From Muricauda sp. SCSIO 65647 (GTDB lineage Bacteria; Bacteroidota; Bacteroidia; Flavobacteriales; Flavobacteriaceae), in NCBI RefSeq assembly GCF_021534965.1, contig NZ_CP091037.1, positions 3,231,501-3,295,500 of the forward strand: DNA of 64,000 nt. The letters are read 5' to 3'. Shown in pieces: positions 51,369 to 61,178 of the stretch (position 1 is the stretch's first letter; each line of letters begins with the position of its first letter). The position numbers and the translations under genes are program-made. The notes below the pieces were generated by a model. The model was not told the DNA's origin. It saw only the letters and a program-made list of their open reading frames with translations, and did no database searches.

Positions 51369-53774
51369 ATGAAAAACCCGCTTTTCCCAATTTTTGCCTT
51401 CTGTTTTCTCCCACAGTTATTTTTGGCCCAAGCCTTCGATAAGGCCAAGGATTTTCAAAAATTGAACGGTTATTTTGATTTCTATTATGACGACAAGAAT
51501 GACAAGGTATATCTTCAGATAGATGATTTGGATACGGATTTTCTTTATGTATATTCATTGAGTAGCGGCATTGGCAGCAATGATATTGGGCTCGATCGTG
51601 GACAATTGGGCAATGAACAACTGGTTCATTTCAAAAAGGCAGGGCAAAAGATTTTGTTGATTCAGCCCAACATGACATTTCGGGCACTGACAGATAACAG
51701 ACTTGAGCGTAAATCGGTCGAACAGGCCTTTGCCAAATCGGTTTTGGGCGCATTTGACATTTTTGAAGAATCTAAGGGAAGCTACCTTATCGATATCTCC
51801 GATTTTCTGATGCGTGATGCCCATGGTGTGGCAAGACGCCTAAAACAGACTGACCAAGGAAATTATAGTTTGGACAAAAAACGAAGTGCATGGAATTTTG
51901 AGCGCACCAAGGCATTTCCCAAAAATGTGGAGTTCGATGTTTTTCTGACTTTTAGAGGAGAGCCCAAAGGAGGTTATATTCGTTCGGTCACACCTGACCC
52001 TACTTCAATAACGGTCGCGCAGCACCATTCGTTTATCGAACTGCCCGATGATGGGTTTGAAATGCGGGAATTTGACCCGCGCTGTGGCACATATCCCTTT
52101 ACCTATTATGACTATGCCACTCCGGTACAGGAGCCCATATTGAAGCGATTTGTGCCACGTCATCGACTCGAAAAAAAGAATCCCAACGCTGATATCAGTG
52201 AGGCATTGGAACCTATCATATATTATTTGGACAATGGTACCCCTGAGCCCGTTCGTTCTGCCCTTTTAGAGGGTGGTCGCTGGTGGAACCAAGCTTTTGA
52301 GGCCATAGGCTATCAAGATGCCTTTCAGGTAAAGATATTGCCAGACAATGCCGATCCAATGGATGTTCGCTATAATGTCATTCAGTGGGTACATCGTTCT
52401 ACTCGGGGGTGGAGCTATGGTAGTAGTGTACGGGATCCCCGTACGGGCGAGATCATCAAGGGACACGTCAGTTTGGGCAGTCTTCGCATTCGTCAAGACT
52501 TCATGATTGCCCAGGCATTGGTGAACAAGCCCTTTGCCGAGCGTGACGACAATTACAAGCCGATGCTTGAATTGGCGTTGGCACGCATTCGTCAACTTTC
52601 GGCACATGAGATCGGCCATACCTTGGGCTTTGCCCATAACTTTGCGGCCAGTACCAATGATCGTGCCTCGGTAATGGATTATCCCCATCCCCAATTTCGT
52701 CTTAAAGATGGAGAAATCGATTTTTCAGATGCTTATGATACAGGAATAGGAAAATGGGACAAAGTGACCGTAGCCTATGCGTATTCAGATTTCCCGAAAG
52801 GAACAGATGAGAAAGAGGCATTGAATAAGATTTTGGCAGAGGCACAGACCGATGGACTCCGATATATCTCCGATCAAGATGCACGGCCGATAGGAGGGGC
52901 GCATGCATTGGCCCATTTATGGGACAATGGCCGACTTGCCAATGAAGAATTGGAAGAAATTTTGAAGATCAGGGAAATCGCCATCAAAAATTTCTCTGTC
53001 GACAACATCAGAAAGGGCGAACCCCTTTCGGTACTGGAAGATGTTTTTGTGCCACTCTACTTTTTGCACCGCTATCAAACCGAAGCAGCAGTCAAGTTGG
53101 TGGGTGGATTGGACTATAACTATGCAGTAAAGGGTGATGGGCAGTTAACGGTCAAAACCGTAGAGCGAGAAACCCAAGAAGAGGCGCTGCAGTCGCTGCT
53201 AAAGACCCTTAGGCCAGAAGTTTTGGCAATACCCGAAGGTAAACTGTCCCTTTTCCCACCGAGAAGTATAGGATTTGGCCGAACAAGAGAGTCTTTCAAG
53301 GGAAAAACTGGGGTGGCTTTTGACCCATTGAGTGCTGCAGAAACGGCAGTGCACCAAACCCTGATGTTATTGTTACATCCACAGCGGGCAAACAGGCTGG
53401 TGCAACAAAAGGCGTTGGATAAAGATCAATTGGGGCTTCGTGAAGTCATTTCAAACTTATTCGACAATGCCATGAACATAAAAGTCGAAGAAGGATATTT
53501 GGGCGAGATCCAGAAACTGGTGAATTGGCAGGTCTTGCAAGAACTGATGCACCTGGCAAGTGCCAAAGAAAGTTACCCACAGGTGACAGAAGTAATCGTA
53601 TCGGAAATGGCTGCCATTAAAAAAAATTTAGAAGCAGCAAAAGATAATCCGCACGCTGCCCTTTTACTGATGGAAGTGGAAAAGTTCAATGGCAACCCTA
53701 AAGGTTACGAGAAAAAGATAAAAGCACCTAAGATTCCCGATGGTTCACCAATTGGAATGGATTGTTTTCACTGA
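51369..53774 (+). CDS. Exported zinc-dependent metalloprotease (metzincin type, DUF5117-like)
   Basis: An 801-residue protein with signal peptide (FAFCFLPQLFLAQ). Zinc motif HEIGHTLGFAHN: His413, Glu414, His417 and His423, the extended metzincin-type HExxHxxxxxH pattern. A Met-turn candidate is SVMDYPHP. The long N-terminal part (VYLQIDDLDTDFLYV) and C-terminal part match the Bacteroidota family with DUF5117 and DUF5118 domains around the catalytic unit. It probably cleaves proteins in the periplasm or outside. ATG 51369 is preferred over GTG 51360. It is divergent from prfB. Confidence 0.88.
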   Translation: MKNPLFPIFAFCFLPQLFLAQAFDKAKDFQKLNGYFDFYYDDKNDKVYLQIDDLDTDFLYVYSLSSGIGSNDIGLDRGQLGNEQLVHFKKAGQKILLIQPNMTFRALTDNRLERKSVEQAFAKSVLGAFDIFEESKGSYLIDISDFLMRDAHGVARRLKQTDQGNYSLDKKRSAWNFERTKAFPKNVEFDVFLTFRGEPKGGYIRSVTPDPTSITVAQHHSFIELPDDGFEMREFDPRCGTYPFTYYDYATPVQEPILKRFVPRHRLEKKNPNADISEALEPIIYYLDNGTPEPVRSALLEGGRWWNQAFEAIGYQDAFQVKILPDNADPMDVRYNVIQWVHRSTRGWSYGSSVRDPRTGEIIKGHVSLGSLRIRQDFMIAQALVNKPFAERDDNYKPMLELALARIRQLSAHEIGHTLGFAHNFAASTNDRASVMDYPHPQFRLKDGEIDFSDAYDTGIGKWDKVTVAYAYSDFPKGTDEKEALNKILAEAQTDGLRYISDQDARPIGGAHALAHLWDNGRLANEELEEILKIREIAIKNFSVDNIRKGEPLSVLEDVFVPLYFLHRYQTEAAVKLVGGLDYNYAVKGDGQLTVKTVERETQEEALQSLLKTLRPEVLAIPEGKLSLFPPRSIGFGRTRESFKGKTGVAFDPLSAAETAVHQTLMLLLHPQRANRLVQQKALDKDQLGLREVISNLFDNAMNIKVEEGYLGEIQKLVNWQVLQELMHLASAKESYPQVTEVIVSEMAAIKKNLEAAKDNPHAALLLMEVEKFNGNPKGYEKKIKAPKIPDGSPIGMDCFH

Positions 53775-53820
53775 TTTTGAAAAATGAATCGCCCATAAAC
53801 CCTACAATCGAATGATCTGA

Positions 53821-54843
53821 ATGGAAATTAACTTGATTAGCGATACCGTTACCCGCCCTACCGAAGGCATGCTAAAGGCCATGATGAACGCCAAGGTGGG
53901 CGATGATGTCTTCAAAAATGACCCCACGGTCAACGCATTGGAAGAAAAAGTAGCAGCCCTATTCGATATGGAAGCGTCGCTCTTTTTCCCCAGTGGAACG
54001 ATGGCCAATCAAACGGCCATAAAACTGCATACCAACCCTGGTGACCAGTTGATCTGTGATAAATATGCCCATGTCTATAACTATGAAGGTGGCGGGGTGA
54101 GCTTCAATAGTGGGGTCTCGTGCAAGTTGGTCAATGGTCATAGGGGCATGATGACCGTTGAACAAGTAGAGGTGGCCATCAATCCGCCAGACTTTTACCA
54201 TAGCCCATTGACCTCACTGGTCTGCATTGAAAACACCACTAACAAGGGAGGAGGGGCCTGTTGGGATTTTGATGAACTACAAAAGATAAAAGCCGTTTGT
54301 GAAAAACACCAACTTCGATATCATTTGGATGGTGCTCGTTTATGGAACGCATTGGTTGCCAAGCAAGAATCCACAAAACAGTACGGAGAGCTGTTCGATA
54401 CCATAAGTGTATGTTTGAGCAAGGGGCTCGGGTGCCCCGTTGGTTCCGTTTTGATAGGAAATAAAGAGCTGATTGACAAAGCCCTTAGAATTCGAAAGAT
54501 ACTGGGTGGCGGTATGCGGCAATCAGGGTATTTGGCGGCGGCAGGTATTTACGCCATTGACAACCACATAGAACGATTGGCCGAAGACCACCAAAGGGCC
54601 AAAGAAATAGGAGAAGTTCTCGAAAGTATGGCTTTTATCAAAAAAGTAGAGTCTATTGAGACGAACATCATCATCTTCGAGCTTGATGAAGCGAAATGTA
54701 AAGAAGCTTCCTTTTTGAAAAAACTAGCTGAAAACCATATCTCCATAATTGGTATGGGGCAAGGCAAGTTGCGTATGGTCACCCATTTAGATTACACTGA
54801 CGAAATGCACGGGCATTTCTTGAAGGTACTTCAAGGCTTTTAG
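53821..54843 (+). CDS. ltaE: Low-specificity L-threonine aldolase
   Basis: A 340-residue fold-type I PLP enzyme of the threonine aldolase / beta-eliminating lyase family. The PLP lysine is K201 in VCLSKGLGCPVGSV; LDGARLWNA contains the aspartate and arginine that bind the cofactor; SDTVTRPTEGM, FFPSGTMANQTAI and GGGMRQSGYLAAAG are typical. It splits threonine or allo-threonine to glycine and acetaldehyde. The stop codon overlaps the convergent YegP-like gene by four bases. Start: the only good ATG, preceded by a 46-base gap. Confidence 0.93.
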   Translation: MEINLISDTVTRPTEGMLKAMMNAKVGDDVFKNDPTVNALEEKVAALFDMEASLFFPSGTMANQTAIKLHTNPGDQLICDKYAHVYNYEGGGVSFNSGVSCKLVNGHRGMMTVEQVEVAINPPDFYHSPLTSLVCIENTTNKGGGACWDFDELQKIKAVCEKHQLRYHLDGARLWNALVAKQESTKQYGELFDTISVCLSKGLGCPVGSVLIGNKELIDKALRIRKILGGGMRQSGYLAAAGIYAIDNHIERLAEDHQRAKEIGEVLESMAFIKKVESIETNIIIFELDEAKCKEASFLKKLAENHISIIGMGQGKLRMVTHLDYTDEMHGHFLKVLQGF

Positions 54844-55145
54844 AGGGCAGCTATAATATTTTTCAGGTTTTTGATGCCGTTTTCCATACCGGGTTCTGAA
54901 TTATACGGCAGGCTCTGCCCTATAACGATACTATCTTTTAGCCGTAGTTTGAACAAAAATTTTCCATTATGGTTGGTATGTCGCTCAAATAGTAGGTGGT
55001 TGCCTTTAGACCGATTGATTGCAGAGACCGTATGTTGAAGTTTTTCCTTTTTGGGAAATTCGATGCTATTGAGCAAGATACCCCCAGAAGGTGATTTTAC
55101 CTGAAAACGGTAAACATTATCGTTTTCTTTAAACACTTCGATCAT
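54840..55145 (-). CDS. DUF1508 / YegP-like protein
   Basis: A 101-residue protein made of two related halves: VYRFQVKSPSGGILLNSIEF and FLFKLRLKDSIVIGQSLPYN, each followed by a helix (the second is GMENGIKNLKNII). This is the tandem alpha-beta fold of DUF1508/YegP. The copies have diverged so the usual AENGI motif is clear only in the second. Function is unknown. No signal peptide. It is convergent with ltaE, with overlapping ends, and lies 44 bases downstream of the YbaB gene. Confidence 0.75.
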   Translation of the reverse strand: MIEVFKENDNVYRFQVKSPSGGILLNSIEFPKKEKLQHTVSAINRSKGNHLLFERHTNHNGKFLFKLRLKDSIVIGQSLPYNSEPGMENGIKNLKNIIAAL

Positions 55146-55189
55146 TTATCAAAGACTTTTCCTAAAGATAAGAAAATCTTGAACGATGG

Positions 55190-55516
55190 TTATTTGAAAA
55201 AAGAGTCAATTCCTGGAATATTGGGCATGCCTTCCTTAGCGACTGCGGCCAATTCGGTCTCATTGACCTTTGTGGCCTTTTCGATGGCCTTGTTCAAGGT
55301 CAATACCAGATAGTCTTCAAGTTGTTCTTTGTCTTCTAAAAGCGAATCATCGATTTCGATTGACTTCAGTTCTCTATTGGCGGTAAGGGTGACTTTTAAG
55401 AGCGCGTCAGGTGATTGCTCATCTACCATGACCGAGTTCAACCGTTCTTTGGTGGCCTCTACTTTGGCTTGGGTTTCCTTAAGTTTTCCCATCATGCCCA
55501 TTAAATCTCCGAACAT
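55190..55516 (-). CDS. YbaB/EbfC family nucleoid-associated protein
   Basis: A 108-residue protein beginning [20 protein letters not shown], the long N-terminal helix of YbaB; later blocks [27 protein letters not shown] and [16 protein letters not shown] fit the family. YbaB dimers bind DNA with little sequence preference. The frame is open far upstream to 55720 but that part overlaps the divergent S9 gene and has no family likeness, so ATG 55516 is the start. recR, often next to ybaB, is absent here. Confidence 0.92.
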   Translation of the reverse strand: MFGDLMGMMGKLKETQAKVEATKERLNSVMVDEQSPDALLKVTLTANRELKSIEIDDSLLEDKEQLEDYLVLTLNKAIEKATKVNETELAAVAKEGMPNIPGIDSFFK

Positions 55517-55576
55517 TGTGTGAATTATTGGTGATCGATGATTCAAAATTACTATTTTGCCTTCAAATTGTTCTAT

Positions 55577-57721
55577 ATGAAAGTGTTTCTTTATCGTACT
55601 CCCATTTTTATTTTCTGCCTTATTTTTGTCGCCGCTTGCCAAGATTCCAACACACGACAAATGGATACAACACCACCAAAAGCCTCTAAAAAACCCAAGA
55701 GACTCGAAACGCACGGCCATCTTCGTATCGATGACTACTATTGGTTGAACGAGCGTGAAAACCCAGAAGTTGTCGATTACTTAGAGGCAGAGAACGCCTA
55801 TTATGAGACGATGACCGCGCATACCAAAGACTTTCAAAAAGAGCTTTATGGGGAAATGAAAGGCAGAATAAAGGAAGACGATACTTCGGTGCCGTACAAA
55901 TTGAACGGCTATTGGTATCTCACGCGATACGAGACGGGTAAAGAATACCCAATATATGCTCGAAAGAAAGAAAGTTTGGAGGCCGAAGAAGAAATCATAT
56001 TCAATTGTAATGAAATGGCAGAAGGCCATGAATTCTTTAATTTGAGGGGTATTTCGGTGAGTCCTGATAACAAATTGGCCGCTTTTGGGCTCGATACAGT
56101 GTCAAGGCGGCAATACCATATCCAAATAAAAAACCTGGAGACAGGAGAAATCTATCCCGATAAAATCGATAACACAACGGGCAGTTCAACATGGGCTTCT
56201 GACAACAAAACACTGTTCTACACCAAGAAAGACCCGGTAACACTGCGTTCTGATAGAATTTATAGGCACAAATTGGGTACATCGGCAGAAGAAGATGAGT
56301 TGGTCTATCATGAAGAAGATGAGACCTTCTCCACATTTGTTTACAAAACCAAGTCACGTAAATATATCGTAATCGGTTCTGTCAGCACACTGACATCTGA
56401 ATACCGCATTTTGCCTGTTGATGACCCCAATGGCGAATTCAAGGTCTTTTCAGCACGGGAAAGGGGCATTGAATATAGTATTTCACACTACAACGGCAGT
56501 TTTTATGTATTGACCAATAAAGACGGCGCCACCAACTTCAAATTGATGAAGGTGGATGAGCTGGACACTTCTAAGGAAAATTGGCAGGAATTTATTCCCC
56601 ATCGTGAGAATGTTTTATTGGAAGACATCGAAATCTTCAAAAACCATTACGTACTGTCAGAACGTGAAAATGGGCTGAACAAGATGAAAATCATCAGGTG
56701 GGATGGTTCAGAAGACTATTATCTGCCCATTGATAGCGAAACCTATGTCATGGGGCCAACCACCAACTTGGATTTTGATACTGACAAACTCCGCTATTTC
56801 TACAACGCCATGACCTCACCCTATGCCATTGTCGAATTCGATATGGGCACAAAAGAAAAAACCATTTTAAAAGAGCAAGAAGTATTGGGCGGTAAGTTCG
56901 ACAAGGAAAATTATCGTTCTGAACGTATTTGGGCCACGGCTCGTGATGGGGTAAAAGTACCCGTTTCGTTGGTGTACCATAAAGACACGCCATTGAATGG
57001 AACAAGTCCGTTGTTACAGTATGGCTATGGTTCGTATGGCAATACCGTCGACCCATATTTTTCTTCGGTACGATTGAGCTTGTTGGACCGCGGGTTCATT
57101 TACGCCATTGCCCATGTACGGGGCGGTGAATATCTCGGTAGACCATGGTATGAAGATGGCAAGTTGTTGACCAAGATGAATACCTTTACCGATTTTGTCG
57201 ATGTATCAGAGCACCTTATTGCCGAAAACTATACCGGCCCAGAGCACTTATATGCCATGGGCGGTTCTGCAGGTGGGCTGCTGATGGGCGCGGTGATCAA
57301 TTTAGCCCCTGAACTTTACAATGGGGTTATTGCGGCAGTACCTTTTGTCGATATCGTAACCACTATGTTGGATGATTCTATTCCGCTGACCACCGGTGAA
57401 TTCGATGAATGGGGCGATCCGAAAGAGAAAGAATACTACGATTATATGCTTTCGTACTCGCCCTATGATCAAGCAGAGGCGAAAGACTATCCGAATATGT
57501 ATGTTTCCACCGGTTTGCACGATTCGCAGGTACAATATTGGGAACCTGCCAAATGGGTGGCCAAATTAAGGGATTTGAAGACGGATGACAACCTACTGTT
57601 TCTAGATACGAATATGGATGCCGGGCATGGCGGGGCCTCCGGTAGGTTCGAAGCGCTGAAGGAAACAGCCAAGGAGTACGCATTTCTGTTGGATTTGGAG
57701 GGAAAAATCCCAAAAAAATAA
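55577..57721 (+). CDS. S9 family oligopeptidase (oligopeptidase B type), lipoprotein
   Basis: A 714-residue serine peptidase with a lipoprotein signal ([12 protein letters not shown]). A beta-propeller covers about residues 60-430; the alpha/beta hydrolase part holds Ser564 in [10 protein letters not shown], Asp649 in GLHDSQV and His684 in DAGHGG. The blocks [14 protein letters not shown] and [18 protein letters not shown] fit oligopeptidase B, which cuts short peptides after basic residues. Being exported as a lipoprotein is usual in Bacteroidota. Start ATG 55577 is chosen for the signal peptide over an upstream ATG at 55538. Confidence 0.92.
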   Translation: MKVFLYRTPIFIFCLIFVAACQDSNTRQMDTTPPKASKKPKRLETHGHLRIDDYYWLNERENPEVVDYLEAENAYYETMTAHTKDFQKELYGEMKGRIKEDDTSVPYKLNGYWYLTRYETGKEYPIYARKKESLEAEEEIIFNCNEMAEGHEFFNLRGISVSPDNKLAAFGLDTVSRRQYHIQIKNLETGEIYPDKIDNTTGSSTWASDNKTLFYTKKDPVTLRSDRIYRHKLGTSAEEDELVYHEEDETFSTFVYKTKSRKYIVIGSVSTLTSEYRILPVDDPNGEFKVFSARERGIEYSISHYNGSFYVLTNKDGATNFKLMKVDELDTSKENWQEFIPHRENVLLEDIEIFKNHYVLSERENGLNKMKIIRWDGSEDYYLPIDSETYVMGPTTNLDFDTDKLRYFYNAMTSPYAIVEFDMGTKEKTILKEQEVLGGKFDKENYRSERIWATARDGVKVPVSLVYHKDTPLNGTSPLLQYGYGSYGNTVDPYFSSVRLSLLDRGFIYAIAHVRGGEYLGRPWYEDGKLLTKMNTFTDFVDVSEHLIAENYTGPEHLYAMGGSAGGLLMGAVINLAPELYNGVIAAVPFVDIVTTMLDDSIPLTTGEFDEWGDPKEKEYYDYMLSYSPYDQAEAKDYPNMYVSTGLHDSQVQYWEPAKWVAKLRDLKTDDNLLFLDTNMDAGHGGASGRFEALKETAKEYAFLLDLEGKIPKK

Positions 57722-57728
57722 ATTTTGC

Positions 57729-57736
57729 TATTTTTG
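57729..57736 (+). promoter_or_regulatory. -7 element before the CBS-like gene
   Basis: A perfect TATTTTTG lies 50 bases before the ATG at 57787. No -33 box is visible at 21 bp. Confidence 0.4.
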
Positions 57737-57786
57737 CCTCGGAATAATTGATGTGCCAACATCGTTATCCTTACCTAACAAACGAT

Positions 57787-58827
57787 ATGGAAAACAATAT
57801 CAAGGCCTACAATAGTATTCTTGACCTTGTAGGTAATACCCCCCTGATAAAACTCAATAAAATTGCAGATTCCCTCACTGGAAACTTCTACGCCAAGGTA
57901 GAGGCTTTCAATCCGGGCCATTCCTCAAAAGACCGTATTGCGGTCTATATTATTGAAGAAGCTGAACGAAAGGGTATTCTCAAGCCGGGCAGTACCGTTA
58001 TTGAAACTACCTCTGGTAACACGGGCTTCAGCTTGGCAATGGCCTGTATCGTCAAGGGTTATGACTGTATTTTGGCCGTTAGCTCAAAATCATCGAAAGA
58101 TAAGATTGATATGTTACGCTCGATGGGTGCGACAGTTTATGTGTGCCCTGCCCATGTCAGTGCTGATGATCCACGTTCTTATTATCAGGTGGCCAAACGA
58201 TTGCACGAAGAAACCAAAGATTCCATTTATATCAACCAATACTTCAATGAGCTCAACATTGAGGCGCACTATAAGACCACGGGGCCTGAAATTTGGGAAC
58301 AGACCAATGGTCAAATCACCCACTTGGTGGCCTGTAGTGGAACAGGGGGTACAATTTCGGGCATCTCCCGTTTTTTGAAAGAGCAGAACCCTGATGTAAA
58401 GGTATTGGGTGTTGATGCCTATGGCTCAGTGCTTCAGAAATATCACGAAACAGGTGAATTTGACCATAACGAGATTTATCCGTATAGAATCGAAGGTTTG
58501 GGCAAAAACCTGATTCCTTTGGCCACTGATTTCAACAGCATTGATCGCTACATTAAGGTTACCGATGCCGATAGTGCACATATGACGCGAAAATTGGCCC
58601 ATACCGAGGGGCTTTTCTTAGGCTATACCAGTGGGGCGGCCATGCAGGCACTTGTACAGTTGAATACCGAAGGCGAGTTTGCAAAAGAAAGTATCGTTGT
58701 GGTGGTATTTCCTGACCATGGTTCGCGTTACATGAGCAAGGTGTACAGCAATGAGTGGATGGAAAACCAAGGTTTCTTGGATAGCAAGAATGAAAAAAAG
58801 GCACAGAAAATACAATTTATAAAATAA
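57787..58827 (+). CDS. Cystathionine beta-synthase-like / cysteine synthase family PLP enzyme
   Basis: A 346-residue fold-type II PLP enzyme. The PLP lysine is K48 in [12 protein letters not shown], the substrate loop [11 protein letters not shown] (Asn78), the phosphate-binding loop SGTGGTISG, and the pyridine-N serine region GYTSGAAM. The block [17 protein letters not shown] is closer to eukaryotic-type cystathionine beta-synthase than to CysK. No C-terminal CBS domains. It could make cysteine, cystathionine or, given the serine-palmitoyltransferase-like gene that follows, cysteate. ATG 57787 is preferred over 57748. A terminator separates it from the next gene, so co-transcription is not required. 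Confidence 0.85.
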   Translation: MENNIKAYNSILDLVGNTPLIKLNKIADSLTGNFYAKVEAFNPGHSSKDRIAVYIIEEAERKGILKPGSTVIETTSGNTGFSLAMACIVKGYDCILAVSSKSSKDKIDMLRSMGATVYVCPAHVSADDPRSYYQVAKRLHEETKDSIYINQYFNELNIEAHYKTTGPEIWEQTNGQITHLVACSGTGGTISGISRFLKEQNPDVKVLGVDAYGSVLQKYHETGEFDHNEIYPYRIEGLGKNLIPLATDFNSIDRYIKVTDADSAHMTRKLAHTEGLFLGYTSGAAMQALVQLNTEGEFAKESIVVVVFPDHGSRYMSKVYSNEWMENQGFLDSKNEKKAQKIQFIK

Positions 58828-58850
58828 CTGACTCAAATCTCTATATGTTG

Positions 58851-58879
58851 AGGCAACAGTGAAAGCTGTTGCCTTTTTT
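58851..58879 (+). terminator. Intrinsic terminator after the CBS-like gene
   Basis: AGGCAACAG (58851-58859), loop TGAAAG, CTGTTGCCT (58866-58874), then TTTTT. A 9-bp perfect stem. Confidence 0.92.
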
Positions 58880-58915
58880 ATGAACAGGGGTTGTTGGGTA
58901 ATATGCTGGATTTGG

Positions 58916-58948
58916 TTTGCAGATGCAGGCCAAAATTACCTACTTTTG
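58916..58948 (+). promoter_or_regulatory. Promoter of the SPT-like gene
   Basis: TTTG (58916-58919), 21 bp, perfect TACTTTTG (58941-58948). The ATG is 22 bases downstream. Confidence 0.78.
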
Positions 58949-58970
58949 CAGTTAAATCAATTTTTGGTAG

Positions 58971-60230
58971 ATGAAGGATTTATTTGATAGAATCATTGAA
59001 AATAAAGGTCCGTTGGGCAAATGGGCCTCTCAGGCAGAGGGGTATTTCGTGTTTCCAAAGTTGGAAGGACCCATATCAAATAGAATGAAATTTCAAGGCA
59101 AGGAGGTCATTACATGGAGTATCAATGACTACTTGGGCCTTGCCAATCTACCTGAAATTAAAAAAGTAGACTCAGAAGCGGCCTTAGAACACGGCGCCGC
59201 TTATCCGATGGGTGCCCGTATGATGAGCGGCCATACCGATTACCATGAGCAGTTGGAGCGTGAATTGGCAAAATTCGTCAAAAAAGAGGCTTCCTATCTT
59301 TTGAATTTTGGTTATCAGGGTTTTATGTCGGTTATAGACTCGCTGGTGACCAAAGCGGATATCATCGTATATGATGTGGATGCACATGCATGCATCATTG
59401 ATGGGGTGCGACTGCATATGGGCAAGCGCTTTACTTTTAAACACAATGATGCCGAAAGTTTGGAAAAAAACCTGGAAAGGGCCACAAAATTGGCAGAACA
59501 GACCGGTGGCGGTATTTTGGTGATTTCTGAAGGTGTTTTTGGTATGCGCGGTGAGCAGGGTATCTTGAAAGAAATCGTGGCCCTAAAGAAAAAGTACAAG
59601 TTTCGGTTATTGGTCGATGATGCCCATGGCTTTGGCACTTTGGGCAAAACGGGAGCCGGTGCTGGTGAAGAGCAGGGCGTTCAAGACGATATAGATGTGT
59701 ACTTGGCCACTTTTGCCAAATCTATGGCCGGTATTGGGGCTTTTGTTGCCGCAGATAAGGAAATCATCGACTATCTAAAATATAATATGCGTTCGCAAAT
59801 GTTCGCAAAGTCACTTCCGATGGTTTTTGTAAAGGGCGCCTTGAAACGTTTGGAAATGCTTCGGACCAAGCCAGGGCTCAAAGCAAAATTGTGGGAAAAT
59901 GTGAATGCGCTCCAGAACGGGCTCAAAGAACGTGGATTCGATATTGGTACTACCTCTAGCTGTGTGACCCCAGTTTATCTAAGCGGAAGTATTCCTGAGG
60001 CGATGGCCTTGGTAAAAGATCTTCGAGAAAATTACGGAATATTCTGTTCTATAGTGGTTTACCCTGTTATACCTAGAGGAATGATCCTACTCCGTTTGAT
60101 ACCTACTGCCACCCACACCATGGATGACATCAATGAAACTTTGGATGCTTTTTCAGCCATTCGGGAACGTTTGCACAATGGTACCTACAAGAGGCTTTCA
60201 GCTGCGGTGGCCGCTGCGATGGGTGAGTAA
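58971..60230 (+). CDS. Alpha-oxoamine synthase (serine palmitoyltransferase / cysteate acyltransferase type)
   Basis: A 419-residue fold-type I PLP enzyme of the alpha-oxoamine synthase family. The PLP lysine is K250 in LATFAKSMAGIGAF; cofactor contacts are LLVDDAHGFGTLG (Asp217, His219) and DVDAHACIIDG; SINDYLGLANLPE and MGARMMSGHTDYHEQLE are family blocks. Members join an amino acid to an acyl thioester: glycine (KBL), alanine (BioF), serine (SPT) or cysteate (sulfonolipid route). The FAKSMAGIGAFVA segment is of SPT type. With a CBS-like gene just upstream, cysteate as substrate is possible. It has its own promoter. Confidence 0.86.
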   Translation: MKDLFDRIIENKGPLGKWASQAEGYFVFPKLEGPISNRMKFQGKEVITWSINDYLGLANLPEIKKVDSEAALEHGAAYPMGARMMSGHTDYHEQLERELAKFVKKEASYLLNFGYQGFMSVIDSLVTKADIIVYDVDAHACIIDGVRLHMGKRFTFKHNDAESLEKNLERATKLAEQTGGGILVISEGVFGMRGEQGILKEIVALKKKYKFRLLVDDAHGFGTLGKTGAGAGEEQGVQDDIDVYLATFAKSMAGIGAFVAADKEIIDYLKYNMRSQMFAKSLPMVFVKGALKRLEMLRTKPGLKAKLWENVNALQNGLKERGFDIGTTSSCVTPVYLSGSIPEAMALVKDLRENYGIFCSIVVYPVIPRGMILLRLIPTATHTMDDINETLDAFSAIRERLHNGTYKRLSAAVAAAMGE

Positions 60231-60258
60231 AAAGTCTTGTCTTCCCATTCACTTTTGC

Positions 60259-61011
60259 TCAAAGACTGTTTGCAAATTTTAAGGTTTGTAGCAAGTCTTC
60301 TTTTTCGTTGAGCTTTAACTTGTTCTGTTTTACATATGACTTAAGGGCTTCTCTATGGCCGTCATCAAAAAGCTGTATGATTTTTTTATTTGACGAATCA
60401 AGTTGTGTGGGCAGACCATCTTTTTTGGCAATTAAATATCCGGTCTTTTCGACAAACTTGTTTTTAGAGGCTGTATGAAATGATGTTTTTGCTTTTTCAC
60501 CGATTTTAAAAACCTTGGTTTTCCGTTCAAATAGACTGTAATTGCTTCCCTCGTATAGCAAGAAAATATTCCCTTTTTTTGTTTCGCTTTTGCTGTCGAT
60601 GAAATCTGAAAAGATTATTACTTGGTTCCCCATAACACATGAAATGCCATATCTTTTCAGTACGGCCTGACGCTGGTCCACTTCAGGAAGCGATATTTCG
60701 ACTTCATCGTTATATGCGTTGTAACGCAATAAAACGGATTTCCCGATTTCCTCATTTTCATAACGTATTTTGCCTTTTTTGAATTCTTCATCGAAATAAG
60801 GTGACCCCTCAATATCTGAAAGACTTATTTTATCGTTATTGAGCTTCTTATCCATATTCTGGTAAAGAGTGGCCAATCGTAGGTTGTTCTCGGCAAGACC
60901 CATCAACTTTTGACCGTTTGAGAACCCTTGCTGAGCTCTATCTTGTTGCCCAAAAGCCGTGAAAACAAAAATGATCGATATCGAAGTAAAAAAATGTCTG
61001 GAAATCCTCAT
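60259..61011 (-). CDS. Exported protein of unknown function
   Basis: A 250-residue protein with signal peptide (ISIIFVFTAFGQ). The middle contains EGSPYFDEEFKKGKI and LLRYNAYNDEVEI, a pattern I know from many uncharacterised Bacteroidota exported proteins: a short segment announcing 'what is filled' and a strand pair. The C-terminal half holds YLIAKKDG and a helical end (HREALKSYVKQNKLKLN). Probably periplasmic. No function is assigned. It is convergent with the SPT-like gene (28-base gap) and 167 bases from the next gene; I see nothing in that gap. Confidence 0.72.
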   Translation of the reverse strand: MRISRHFFTSISIIFVFTAFGQQDRAQQGFSNGQKLMGLAENNLRLATLYQNMDKKLNNDKISLSDIEGSPYFDEEFKKGKIRYENEEIGKSVLLRYNAYNDEVEISLPEVDQRQAVLKRYGISCVMGNQVIIFSDFIDSKSETKKGNIFLLYEGSNYSLFERKTKVFKIGEKAKTSFHTASKNKFVEKTGYLIAKKDGLPTQLDSSNKKIIQLFDDGHREALKSYVKQNKLKLNEKEDLLQTLKFANSL

Positions 61012-61178
61012 GGAAAGAAATTAAATAGTTGTAAACCTTGAAATTATCACTTGGCAAATTGAAGAGAGCATACAAATGCCAATACACATCAGTAATACTA
61101 CCTACAAGTTACAAGAATATCTAAACAAACAAAAGTTTTGGGCCAACAAACCCGACTGTACCAAGAAGGTTCACCTAT

